Source: Tenacibaculum pelagium (lineage in GTDB: Bacteria; Bacteroidota; Bacteroidia; Flavobacteriales; Flavobacteriaceae). From it: DNA of 64,000 bases. The stretch is taken from contig NZ_JACGLS010000001.1 of the NCBI RefSeq assembly GCF_014062345.1, positions 744,001 through 808,000 of the forward strand. The letters are read 5' to 3'. Made by a program: the position numbers and the translations under genes. Within the stretch, counting starts at the first letter, position 1. Every line of letters starts with the position of its first letter. A model generated the notes under the pieces. That model was not told the origin of the DNA, did not search any database, and saw only the letters and a program-made list of their open reading frames with translations. Positions 50,994-58,589 of the stretch are shown piece by piece.

Positions 50994-51785
50994 ATGCAAT
51001 TCAAAGACCAAATAAATCGAGTTTTTGAATTACCTAAAACTCCAAAAAGAATTATTTCATTAGTTCCAAGTCAAACTGAATTATTAGTTGACTTAGGATT
51101 AGAAAATTCTATTGTGGGAGTTACTAAGTTTTGTATTCACCCATTAGGTTTAAAAAAAACAAAGACTATTGTTGGAGGTACAAAAACAATTAATATCGAA
51201 AAGATAAAATCTTTAAATCCTGATATTATTCTTTGCAACAAGGAAGAAAACACCAAAGAAATTGTTAAAGCTTGCGAACAAATTGCTCCAACACATGTTT
51301 CAGATATTTATGATCTCAAAGACGCTAAAGAACTCATAAATCAATATGGAGAAATACTTTCTTGTGAAACATCTGCTTTAAAAATCAATGAGGAATTAGA
51401 ATATAAAATAAACGATTTTAAACAATTTATTAAGAATCAAAAAACAATAAAAGTTGCTTATTTTATTTGGAGAAGCCCATGGATGGTTGCTGCTAATAGT
51501 ACTTTTATAAATCACTTACTTCAGTTAAATAATTTTAAAAATATTTATGCTAACAAAGAGCGATATCCTGAAGTTGATATTGAAATAATGACACAAGAAA
51601 GTAAACCTGAATTGATTTTACTCTCTTCAGAACCCTATCCTTTCAAAGAAATTCATATCCAAGAAATACAAAAGCACAACCCTAACTCTAAAATATTGTT
51701 AGTTGATGGTGAATTGTTTTCCTGGTACGGAAGTAGATTGCTAAAAGCTTTTGATTATTTTAAAGAATTACGCAATAGAATTTGA
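50994..51785 (+). CDS. BtuF-like helical-backbone metal-binding protein without signal peptide
   Basis: 263 residues. TPKRIISLVPSQTELLVDLGLENSIVGVTKFC, GGTKTINIEKIKSLNPDIILCN and the Trp-rich IWRSPWMVA match class III substrate-binding proteins (BtuF family). However, the protein begins directly with the fold (MQFKDQINRVFELP) and has no leader or lipobox. It is thus cytoplasmic or a moonlighting member, a form that occurs in several bacteria with unknown role. It is probably co-transcribed with pyrF. Confidence 0.82.
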   Translation: MQFKDQINRVFELPKTPKRIISLVPSQTELLVDLGLENSIVGVTKFCIHPLGLKKTKTIVGGTKTINIEKIKSLNPDIILCNKEENTKEIVKACEQIAPTHVSDIYDLKDAKELINQYGEILSCETSALKINEELEYKINDFKQFIKNQKTIKVAYFIWRSPWMVAANSTFINHLLQLNNFKNIYANKERYPEVDIEIMTQESKPELILLSSEPYPFKEIHIQEIQKHNPNSKILLVDGELFSWYGSRLLKAFDYFKELRNRI

Positions 51786-51965
51786 AATATCTTTATCTAA
51801 ATATTTTAGTCTGTTAATTTTTTCTAACACTTTCATTGCTTTAAATGCTGAGCGATCACTCTTACATTCATCAACATACTTATAATCATTCGCTCTTTCA
51901 ACCAACTTACGATATCTCTCCTCTAGATGATTTTTATATCTATGTAGTTGATTAATTCGTGTCAT
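51768..51965 (-). CDS. Small charged helical protein
   Basis: 65 residues from ATG 51965; the longer frame adds an unlikely hydrophobic start. TRINQLHRYKNHLEERYRKLVERANDYKYVDECKSD then AFKAMKVLEKINRLKYLDKDIS is highly charged and likely forms a helical hairpin. No family named. The end overlaps the convergent gene by 18 bases. Confidence 0.65.
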   Translation of the reverse strand: MTRINQLHRYKNHLEERYRKLVERANDYKYVDECKSDRSAFKAMKVLEKINRLKYLDKDISNSIA

Positions 51966-52067
51966 TTTCACTTTGGTTAAACGGACTATAAATATACACA
52001 ATTATTTGATTTTCAGAAACATAAAATCAACTCAAATTGTATTTTAAGTGTTTTTCCTATCTATAAC

Positions 52068-52098
52068 AAAAAAGGCTCACTAAACAGCGAGCCTTTTT
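52068..52098 (-). terminator. Terminator of the DUF4197 gene
   Basis: AAAAAGGCTCACT / AGCGAGCCTTTTT hairpin with one mismatch, T-run on the minus strand. Confidence 0.88.
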
Positions 52099-52116
52099 CG
52101 TTAATATAATTTATTT

Positions 52117-52824
52117 TTATCTGCCGTCTTGCAAAGCAAAAACTCTACGCAATAAATCAGTATTTCTTAAACCTACTTTTTCACGAATTCCTTTTTCTTC
52201 AACAGCAATCATAGTAAAAACTCCCTTTAACGCCTCTGTAGTTACATAATCTGTTAAATCTGGATTTACTTTATTTACAAAAGGAATACTATTGTATTTA
52301 TTAATTAAGTTAGACCATACTTGATCAGCTCCTACTTTAGCAAATGAGTTTTTTATTACTGGATTAAACTTGCCATATAAAGCGGCATTTGTTTTTCCTT
52401 GCAAATAAGAAGTCGCTGCGTTTTGCTCGCCTAATAAAATGTTTTTAGCATCGTTAAAAGTAATTCCTTTTACAGCATCCACAAAAATAGGAGTCGCTGT
52501 TTTTACAGCATCTTCCGCAGTTCTGTTAATTGCTCTTAAACCTTCGTCAGCTAAACTACTTAAACCTATTTTACGCAAAGCGTTATCTACAGTTTGTAAC
52601 TCTTTTGGCAACAATATCTTCACCAAATCATTTTTATAAAAACCGTCTTTAGCAGTTAATTTGGTTACCTGATTTTGTATTCCATTATCTAATGCTTGAC
52701 GCAAACCTCCTCCGATTTGATCTTGTGTTAAAACTCCACCTGTTGGTAATTGATTTACTACTTTTTGTAATTCAGCACATCCAGTTAATAGAACTACAAA
52801 TGCTAATGCTATAATTTTTTTCAT
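52117..52824 (-). CDS. DUF4197 lipoprotein
   Basis: 235 residues; lipobox VLLTGC (Cys 16). GLRQALDNGIQNQVTKLTAKDGFYKNDLVKILLPKEL, NRTAEDAVKTATPIFVDAVKGITFNDAKNILLG and KGVFTMIAVEEKGIR are the DUF4197 (PF13852) blocks. All-helical, envelope-bound; function unknown. Confidence 0.92.
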   Translation of the reverse strand: MKKIIALAFVVLLTGCAELQKVVNQLPTGGVLTQDQIGGGLRQALDNGIQNQVTKLTAKDGFYKNDLVKILLPKELQTVDNALRKIGLSSLADEGLRAINRTAEDAVKTATPIFVDAVKGITFNDAKNILLGEQNAATSYLQGKTNAALYGKFNPVIKNSFAKVGADQVWSNLINKYNSIPFVNKVNPDLTDYVTTEALKGVFTMIAVEEKGIREKVGLRNTDLLRRVFALQDGR

Positions 52825-52872
52825 TTTGTTTGATTTATACTTTTTAGAAACAATTAATTAATAATTGTCACA

Positions 52873-53037
52873 TTATTTAAAACTATCTGTGTTTTTATCA
52901 TATCCATACGGACAATGTTTACATCCACTTTTACAACAATAACCTCGTCTTAAATGGTAAGCTTCTTTAAAAACCCTATACCCATCTTCGTTTACATAAT
53001 ACTCATCTGGAGTAGGTTTTAAAATTTTATTTCTCAT
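52873..53037 (-). CDS. DUF5522 small Cys-rich protein
   Basis: 54 residues: KPTPDEYYVNEDGYRVFKEAYHLRRGYCCKSGCKHCPYG then YDKNTDSFK. The CC-K-SGC-x-HCPYG core is the DUF5522 signature, a likely metal-binding knuckle. It lies between two lipoprotein genes on the same strand. Confidence 0.85.
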   Translation of the reverse strand: MRNKILKPTPDEYYVNEDGYRVFKEAYHLRRGYCCKSGCKHCPYGYDKNTDSFK

Positions 53038-53051
53038 ACTACAAATATCAT

Positions 53052-53101
53052 AAAAAAAGATACGCTAATCAGATTTTTCTAATTTCTGATAAACGTATCT
53101 T
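53052..53101 (-). terminator. Terminator of the second DUF4136 gene
   Basis: AAGATACG / CGTATCTT outer stem with an inner ATCAGA / TCTGAT stem; seven-T run on the minus strand. Confidence 0.8.
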
Positions 53102-53122
53102 CTTATCTAAATAAATAATCAC

Positions 53123-53668
53123 TTATTTTTTATCTCTTCCTGGAGGGTACTTTGCCATTATTTCTCCTACAAACTCCTTAATTCGAGCTTCTCTTTTCTC
53201 AACATTACTCATTTTTAAAGCTCCTGTACCAATACCTTGCCATATCAACTCTTTATTTTTAGCATCAATGATATCCAAGAATAAAGTTCCTTCAGTATAT
53301 TGATTAACATTTAAACGATTGGCTCCGTTCCACATCCAAGGGTTCCATCCCCAACCATAACCGTAGCCCCAGTTGTTATCGGTGATATTAACACGCTCTC
53401 TACTCTTTGTAAAAAGACTTACTAAAACATCAGGGTTAGAAGACTTAGCCATTCCTTTCGCTAATAACTCAGCTTCAACTGCTCTCATTATTCGTTTTTT
53501 ATCTAAATCAGAAATATTCGCTTTATCAATTCCTGTTTTGTAAAACGCAAATGTTTTGTATTGATTAAAATCTACTTTTGTATCATAATCTGTTGCAACT
53601 CTTACCGAGCTACAAGAAATCATTAACAAAGTAATAATTGGTAAAAAAAGTAATTTAGTTATTTTCAT
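53123..53668 (-). CDS. DUF4136 lipoprotein (second copy)
   Basis: 181 residues; lipobox LLMISC (Cys 19). The opening SSVRVATDYDTKVDFNQYKTFAFY matches the DUF4136 gene at 16974-17495; the middle is aromatic/Gly-rich (WGYGYGWGWNPWMW) and the end is KREARIKEFVGEIMAKYPPG. It follows hutU by 11 bases but is unlikely to share its role. Confidence 0.88.
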   Translation of the reverse strand: MKITKLLFLPIITLLMISCSSVRVATDYDTKVDFNQYKTFAFYKTGIDKANISDLDKKRIMRAVEAELLAKGMAKSSNPDVLVSLFTKSRERVNITDNNWGYGYGWGWNPWMWNGANRLNVNQYTEGTLFLDIIDAKNKELIWQGIGTGALKMSNVEKREARIKEFVGEIMAKYPPGRDKK

Positions 53669-53679
53669 TTTCTTAGGAT

Positions 53680-55677
53680 TTATACATTATCTAATAATGC
53701 ATCATCCACTAAATTAGGAACTGTAACTTTTAATTTCTTTTCAGCTTTCATTGCTCTTTTAATAGCAAATACAGCTCCTTCATTTCTTGCCCAACTACGT
53801 CGTGAAATTCCGTTATTCACATCCCAGAAAAGCATTGATTTTAAGCGTCTTGATGCATCTTTAGAACCATCAAGAAGCATGCCAAATCCTCCATTAATAA
53901 CTTCACCCCAACCTACTCCACCTCCGTTGTGGATTGAAACCCAAGTAGCTCCTCTAAAACTATCGCCAATTACATTGTGAATAGCCATATCAGCCGTATA
54001 ACGAGAACCATCGTAAATATTTGAAGTCTCACGGTATGGAGAATCTGTACCAGATACGTCATGATGATCCCGACCTAATACCACATTACCAATCTTACCT
54101 TTTTTAATGGCCTTATTAAATGCTTCTGCAATTTTCATACGTCCTTCAGCATCTGCATATAAAATACGCGCTTGAGAACCTACTACTAATTTATTTTCTT
54201 GCGCTCCTTTAATCCACTGAATATTGTCAGCCATTTGTTGTTGAATCTCTTCTGGTGAATTCTTTTTTATTTTTTCTAATACTTTACAAGCTATGGCATC
54301 TGTTTTTGCTAAATCTTTTGGATCTCCTGAAGTACAAACCCAACGGAATGGTCCAAAGCCGTAATCGAAACACATTGGCCCCATGATATCTTGTACATAA
54401 CTTGGGTATTTAAATTCTCTACCAATTGTAGGATTTTCAGCCATAACATCTGCACCTGCTCTACTTGCTTCTAATAAGAATGCATTTCCATAATCAAAGA
54501 AATACGTTCCTTTTGCTGTGTGTTTATTTATAGCTTTTGCATGACGCCTTAAAGTTTCTTGTACCTTTTCTTTAAACAGTTCTGGTTCATTTGCCATCAT
54601 TTCATTGGCATCATCAAATGAAATATCTACAGGATAATATCCTCCAGCCCATGGATTGTGTAATGATGTTTGATCCGATCCTAAATCGATATGCACATTA
54701 GCTTCATCAAACTTCTCCCAAACCTCAACGATATTTCCTAAATAAGCGATTGAAACAGTTTCTTTATTTTCTTTCGCTGATTTTACTCGAGCAACTAATT
54801 CATCTAAGTCAGTAATTTTTTCATCTATCCAACCTTGCTCTAAACGAATTTGTGTAATCTTCGGATTTACCTCAGCACAAACCGTAATACAACCTGCAAT
54901 GTTACCTGCTTTTGGTTGTGCACCGCTCATACCACCTAAACCAGCTGTTACAAATAAGTTTCCTTTAGGTTCTTTTTTAATTTTTCTGAATCCGTTTAAA
55001 ACAGTAATTGTTGTTCCGTGTACAATTCCTTGTGGACCAATGTACATATAACTACCCGCAGTCATTTGACCGTATTGAGAAACTCCTAAAGCGTTCATTC
55101 TTTCCCAATCGTCTGGTTGCGAATAATTCGGAATTACCATTCCGTTTGTAACCACAACTCTTGGAGCATCTTTATGCGACGGAAATAACCCCATAGGATG
55201 TCCCGAATACATGGTTAACGTTTGTTTATCCGTCATTTCAGACAAATATTTCATCGTTAATAAATACTGCGCCCAATTAGAGAATACTGCTCCGTTTCCT
55301 CCATAAGTTATTAACTCATGTGGATGTTGAGCTACTGCATAATCTAAATTATTCTGAATCATCAACATGATTGATTTTGCTTGCTCAGACTTCCCTGGGT
55401 ATTCTTTAATATCTCTTGCGTACATTTTATATGTAGGACGAAAACGGTACATATAAATTCTACCATAATCTTCTAATTCTTTAGCAAATTCTGGTAATAA
55501 TACTTCATGATGTTTTTTATCAAAATAACGTAAGGCGTTTTTTAACGCTAGTTTTTTCTCTTCTGTAGTTAAAATCTCTTTACGTTTTGGCGCTCTATTT
55601 ATCGACGAATCGTAAACTGGCATTTCTGGTAATTCGCTTGGGATCCCTTGTTTTATTTGCTCTTTAAATGTCATCAT
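53680..55677 (-). CDS. hutU: Urocanate hydratase
   Basis: 665 residues, the longer bacterial form. YGGNGAVFSNWAQYLLTMKYL, YSGHPMGLFPSHKDAPRVVVTNGMVIPN, MTAGSYMYIGPQGIVHGT and GLGGMSGAQPKAGNIAG are the NAD-binding and active-site blocks, and the C-terminal VLGRDHHDVSGTDSPYRETSN and SIHNGGGVGWG are conserved. ATGATG allows a start one codon later. Converts urocanate to imidazolone propionate in histidine breakdown. Ten bases after hutH. Confidence 0.95.
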   Translation of the reverse strand: MMTFKEQIKQGIPSELPEMPVYDSSINRAPKRKEILTTEEKKLALKNALRYFDKKHHEVLLPEFAKELEDYGRIYMYRFRPTYKMYARDIKEYPGKSEQAKSIMLMIQNNLDYAVAQHPHELITYGGNGAVFSNWAQYLLTMKYLSEMTDKQTLTMYSGHPMGLFPSHKDAPRVVVTNGMVIPNYSQPDDWERMNALGVSQYGQMTAGSYMYIGPQGIVHGTTITVLNGFRKIKKEPKGNLFVTAGLGGMSGAQPKAGNIAGCITVCAEVNPKITQIRLEQGWIDEKITDLDELVARVKSAKENKETVSIAYLGNIVEVWEKFDEANVHIDLGSDQTSLHNPWAGGYYPVDISFDDANEMMANEPELFKEKVQETLRRHAKAINKHTAKGTYFFDYGNAFLLEASRAGADVMAENPTIGREFKYPSYVQDIMGPMCFDYGFGPFRWVCTSGDPKDLAKTDAIACKVLEKIKKNSPEEIQQQMADNIQWIKGAQENKLVVGSQARILYADAEGRMKIAEAFNKAIKKGKIGNVVLGRDHHDVSGTDSPYRETSNIYDGSRYTADMAIHNVIGDSFRGATWVSIHNGGGVGWGEVINGGFGMLLDGSKDASRRLKSMLFWDVNNGISRRSWARNEGAVFAIKRAMKAEKKLKVTVPNLVDDALLDNV

Positions 55678-55687
55678 AATTTCCTTT

Positions 55688-57175
55688 TTAAGCTACTTTA
55701 AACTTTTGATTTTTAACCATATTTATCAATATATTAATATCATCTTTTAATACACGGTCGTCTTCTAACTTAGCTACTTTACTTCTAATTAATTTAAAGT
55801 TTTCTTCAATAATAGGAGAAAATGTATTTGGTCTTCTAAAATCCATTGCTTGTGCAGCGTACATAAACTCAATGGCTAATATTTTATCAATATTTCCTAA
55901 AATCTGATTGAATTTACGCCCAGAAATACTTCCCATAGAAACATGATCTTCTTGACCTAAAGATGTTGGAACACTATCTGCTGAAGGCGGGAAGCACAAT
56001 GATTTATTTTCTGTTACTAATGCCGCTGTAGTGTATTGAGGAATCATAAATCCTGAATTTAATCCACCTGCTTCGGTTAACAATCTTGGTAACCCAAACT
56101 TTCCTTCTAACAATAAATAACAACGTCTGTCTGCAATATTTCCTAATTCTGATGCTGCAATTGAAGCATAATCTAAAGCCATTGCTAAAGGTTGTCCATG
56201 AAAGTTCCCTCCAGATATTGCTTCCGTTTCACTTAATACAATTGGGTTATCGGTAACAGAATTCATTTCTATTTCTGCTAACTCTTTTAAATGCGCGTAG
56301 GCGTTTCTTGAAGCTCCATGCACTTGCGGCATACAACGGATAGAATATGGATCTTGTACTCTAGGGAAACTTTTATCTTCTATATTTTGAGAATCTTTTA
56401 ATAACATTCGCATACGCTCTGCTACTTTTAAGTTTCCTTTAAACGGACGAATTTTATGCAATTCTTCTTTAAATGGCGATACATTTCCTGAATAGCCTTC
56501 TAAAGTCATTGCTCCAGCAACATCTGCTAAATCTAACAGATACTCCATCTTTTTTAAACCTAAAATTGCATGAGCTAAAATAAACTGTGTTCCGTTTATT
56601 AAACCTAAACCTTCTTTTGCTTGTAAAACTAAAGGCTCTAAATTGTTTTTTTCTAATACTTCTTTTGCTGGTTTTATAGTATCTCCAACCCAAAACTCTC
56701 CTTCTCCTAACAAAGGTAAAAATAGATGGGATAATGGAGCTAAATCTCCAGAAGCTCCAACAGAACCTTGCTCTGGCACTATTGGCAACAAATCGTTTTC
56801 AATAAAATAAATAATACGTTCTATTAACTCTAAACGTACTCCTGAAAAGCCTTGACAAAGTGCATGCACTTTACAAATCATCATAATTTTAGATAACTTT
56901 TTATCAATAGGATTCCCTACACCAACAGCATGTGTAATTAACAAGTTTTCTTGTAATTTACTTGTCTCTTCAGGTGTAATTTGCACGTCACACAATGGTC
57001 CAAAACCTGTATTGATTCCGTAAACAGCAGCATCTGAATTTGCCATTACTTCTACTTTCTCCCTACATACATTCACTTTCTCTTGAGCTTCAGCAGTTAT
57101 TTCTCCTTTTAAAGTTCCATCAGCAATCGCAATTACCTTATCAACCGTTAATTGATCTATTCCGTATTTAAACAT
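55688..57175 (-). CDS. hutH: Histidine ammonia-lyase
   Basis: 495 residues from ATG 57175 (MFKYGIDQLTVDKV); upstream codons lie in the promoter. GSVGASGDLAPLSH contains the Ala-Ser-Gly that forms the MIO cofactor. INTGFGPLC, NGTQFILAHAIL, YSIRCMPQVHG and QEDHVSMGS are further active-site blocks. It deaminates histidine to urocanate. First gene of the hutH-hutU unit; the divergent LysR gene probably controls it. Confidence 0.96.
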   Translation of the reverse strand: MFKYGIDQLTVDKVIAIADGTLKGEITAEAQEKVNVCREKVEVMANSDAAVYGINTGFGPLCDVQITPEETSKLQENLLITHAVGVGNPIDKKLSKIMMICKVHALCQGFSGVRLELIERIIYFIENDLLPIVPEQGSVGASGDLAPLSHLFLPLLGEGEFWVGDTIKPAKEVLEKNNLEPLVLQAKEGLGLINGTQFILAHAILGLKKMEYLLDLADVAGAMTLEGYSGNVSPFKEELHKIRPFKGNLKVAERMRMLLKDSQNIEDKSFPRVQDPYSIRCMPQVHGASRNAYAHLKELAEIEMNSVTDNPIVLSETEAISGGNFHGQPLAMALDYASIAASELGNIADRRCYLLLEGKFGLPRLLTEAGGLNSGFMIPQYTTAALVTENKSLCFPPSADSVPTSLGQEDHVSMGSISGRKFNQILGNIDKILAIEFMYAAQAMDFRRPNTFSPIIEENFKLIRSKVAKLEDDRVLKDDINILINMVKNQKFKVA

Positions 57176-57195
57176 GTCTATTATTTCATTTTTTA

Positions 57196-57226
57196 CAAAG
57201 TTATTTTTATTTTTGATAACTAACAA
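57196..57226 (-). promoter_or_regulatory. Promoter of hutHU
   Basis: Minus strand TTG, 20 bases, TAACTTTG, matching the Bacteroidota consensus with a one-base longer spacer; start site about 14 bases before the hutH ATG. Confidence 0.6.
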
Positions 57227-57241
57227 TATCATCATTATCAA
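57213..57241. promoter_or_regulatory. LysR-type operator candidate TTGATAA-N15-TTATCAA
   Basis: An exact 7-bp inverted repeat between the LysR gene and hutH, overlapping the hutH -33 element. Confidence 0.6.
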
Positions 57242-57253
57242 TAATTAATAACC

Positions 57254-58138
57254 ATGAGTTATCAAATTGAATTGCGTCATTTCCGATATTTTTTAGCAGT
57301 AGCTGAAGATTTACACTTTAGAAAAGCTGCTGAACGGTTATTTATTTCTCAACCAGGATTAAGCCGACAAATCAAACAAATGGAAGATGATTTAGGTATT
57401 CAATTATTTGTTAGACACAATCGAAAAGTAGAATTAACTCCTGCTGGTTTATATCTTAAAAACGAACTTACTCGAAACTTAAAAAAGTTAGATAATATTT
57501 TAGATTACGCTAAATTATTACAAGAAGGAAAACAAGGAAGATTAGAGTTTGGCTATGTAGGTTCCGCTATGCAAGACATCATTCCTAATTTATTAATTCA
57601 ATTTAAAAAAGAGCATCCAAATGCTCAGTTTGGGTTAAAAGAAATGGACAATCAAAAACAAATTAATAATTTATTATCTCATGATATTGACGTAGGATTT
57701 GTTCGCCTAGATCAAGTACCAAGAGGGTTAGCTATAAAACCTATTTTAAAGGAATCATTCTGTTTAGTTTTACCTAAAGATCATTTTATAAACTCATCAT
57801 CCTTTAAAAGTTTAGAACAATTAAAAGATGAACCTTTTATCTTATTTGACCCATCATATAGCCCATCTTATTATGAAAAAATAATGCAAATTTTTAATGA
57901 ACATAATTTTACTCCTATAGTTTCTCATAATACGATACATGCAGCTTCTATTTACAAACTTGTTGAAAATGGCTTTGGCTTATCCATTGTTCCTAAATCA
58001 TTACAAAAAGGATATGACATGAATGTAAAATTTATAGAGCTTAACAACATACCACAAAAAACTACCTTATCAGTAGTTTGGGATAAGAATAATAGAAACC
58101 CGATATTAGCTTCTCTTTTAGAAAAAATCAATTCATAA
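57254..58138 (+). CDS. LysR family transcriptional regulator, probable hut regulator
   Basis: 294 residues. The winged helix-turn-helix ELRHFRYFLAVAEDLHFRKAAERLFISQPGLSRQIKQMEDDLGIQLFVR fills the N-terminus; the effector domain follows from about 90 (GRLEFGYVGSAMQDIIPNLL). The recognised LysR length and divergent position relative to hutH suggest control of histidine use, with histidine or urocanate as possible effector. Both are inferred. Confidence 0.92.
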   Translation: MSYQIELRHFRYFLAVAEDLHFRKAAERLFISQPGLSRQIKQMEDDLGIQLFVRHNRKVELTPAGLYLKNELTRNLKKLDNILDYAKLLQEGKQGRLEFGYVGSAMQDIIPNLLIQFKKEHPNAQFGLKEMDNQKQINNLLSHDIDVGFVRLDQVPRGLAIKPILKESFCLVLPKDHFINSSSFKSLEQLKDEPFILFDPSYSPSYYEKIMQIFNEHNFTPIVSHNTIHAASIYKLVENGFGLSIVPKSLQKGYDMNVKFIELNNIPQKTTLSVVWDKNNRNPILASLLEKINS

Positions 58139-58193
58139 AACACGCCATAAATAGCACTTAAATAGAAATGATTATTTTTACATCGTAGTTTTT

Positions 58194-58517
58194 ATGATTT
58201 TAATTTCTAAACATATTGTTCCTAAAGGCTTTGTAGGCTTAACCTTATTCCCTTTTATCTTTTTAAAACGAAAAGATTTAAAACACAATGCGGAACTAAT
58301 AAATCATGAAAAGATTCATTTAAAACAACAGCAAGAATTGTTGATCATATTCTTTTATCTTTTTTACGGACTTGAATGGTCTATTAAACTTATTAAATAT
58401 AAAAATGGTTTTCTAGCATATAAAAACTTAAGCTTTGAGCGTGAAGCATATATGAATGAAAACAATCTATATTATTTAGAAAAGAGAAAATTTTGGGCTT
58501 TTCTTAACTATTTATAA
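58194..58517 (+). CDS. Small HExxH-motif membrane-associated protein
   Basis: 107 residues. A hydrophobic start (ISKHIVPKGFVGLTLFPFIFL), then NHEKIHLKQQQELLIIFFYLFYGLEW, and FEREAYMNENNLYYL. HEKIH plus a Glu about 50 residues on (FEREAY) are arranged like a zincin with a third Glu ligand. Very short for a peptidase; no family named, although similar short proteins seem common in Bacteroidota. Confidence 0.7.
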   Translation: MILISKHIVPKGFVGLTLFPFIFLKRKDLKHNAELINHEKIHLKQQQELLIIFFYLFYGLEWSIKLIKYKNGFLAYKNLSFEREAYMNENNLYYLEKRKFWAFLNYL

Positions 58518-58547
58518 TCTCTAAAGAATTCTTATATCTTTTAAGAA

Positions 58548-58589
58548 ATTCGTAAATTGCACACCCAATTTTCTTTAAAATTTACGAAT
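58548..58589 (+). promoter_or_regulatory. 11-bp inverted repeat overlapping the icmF start codon
   Basis: ATTCGTAAATT (58548-58558) and AATTTACGAAT (58579-58589), exact arms, 20-base spacer; the second arm includes the first two bases of the icmF ATG. It could be a repressor operator or an RNA hairpin hiding the start. Confidence 0.5.
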
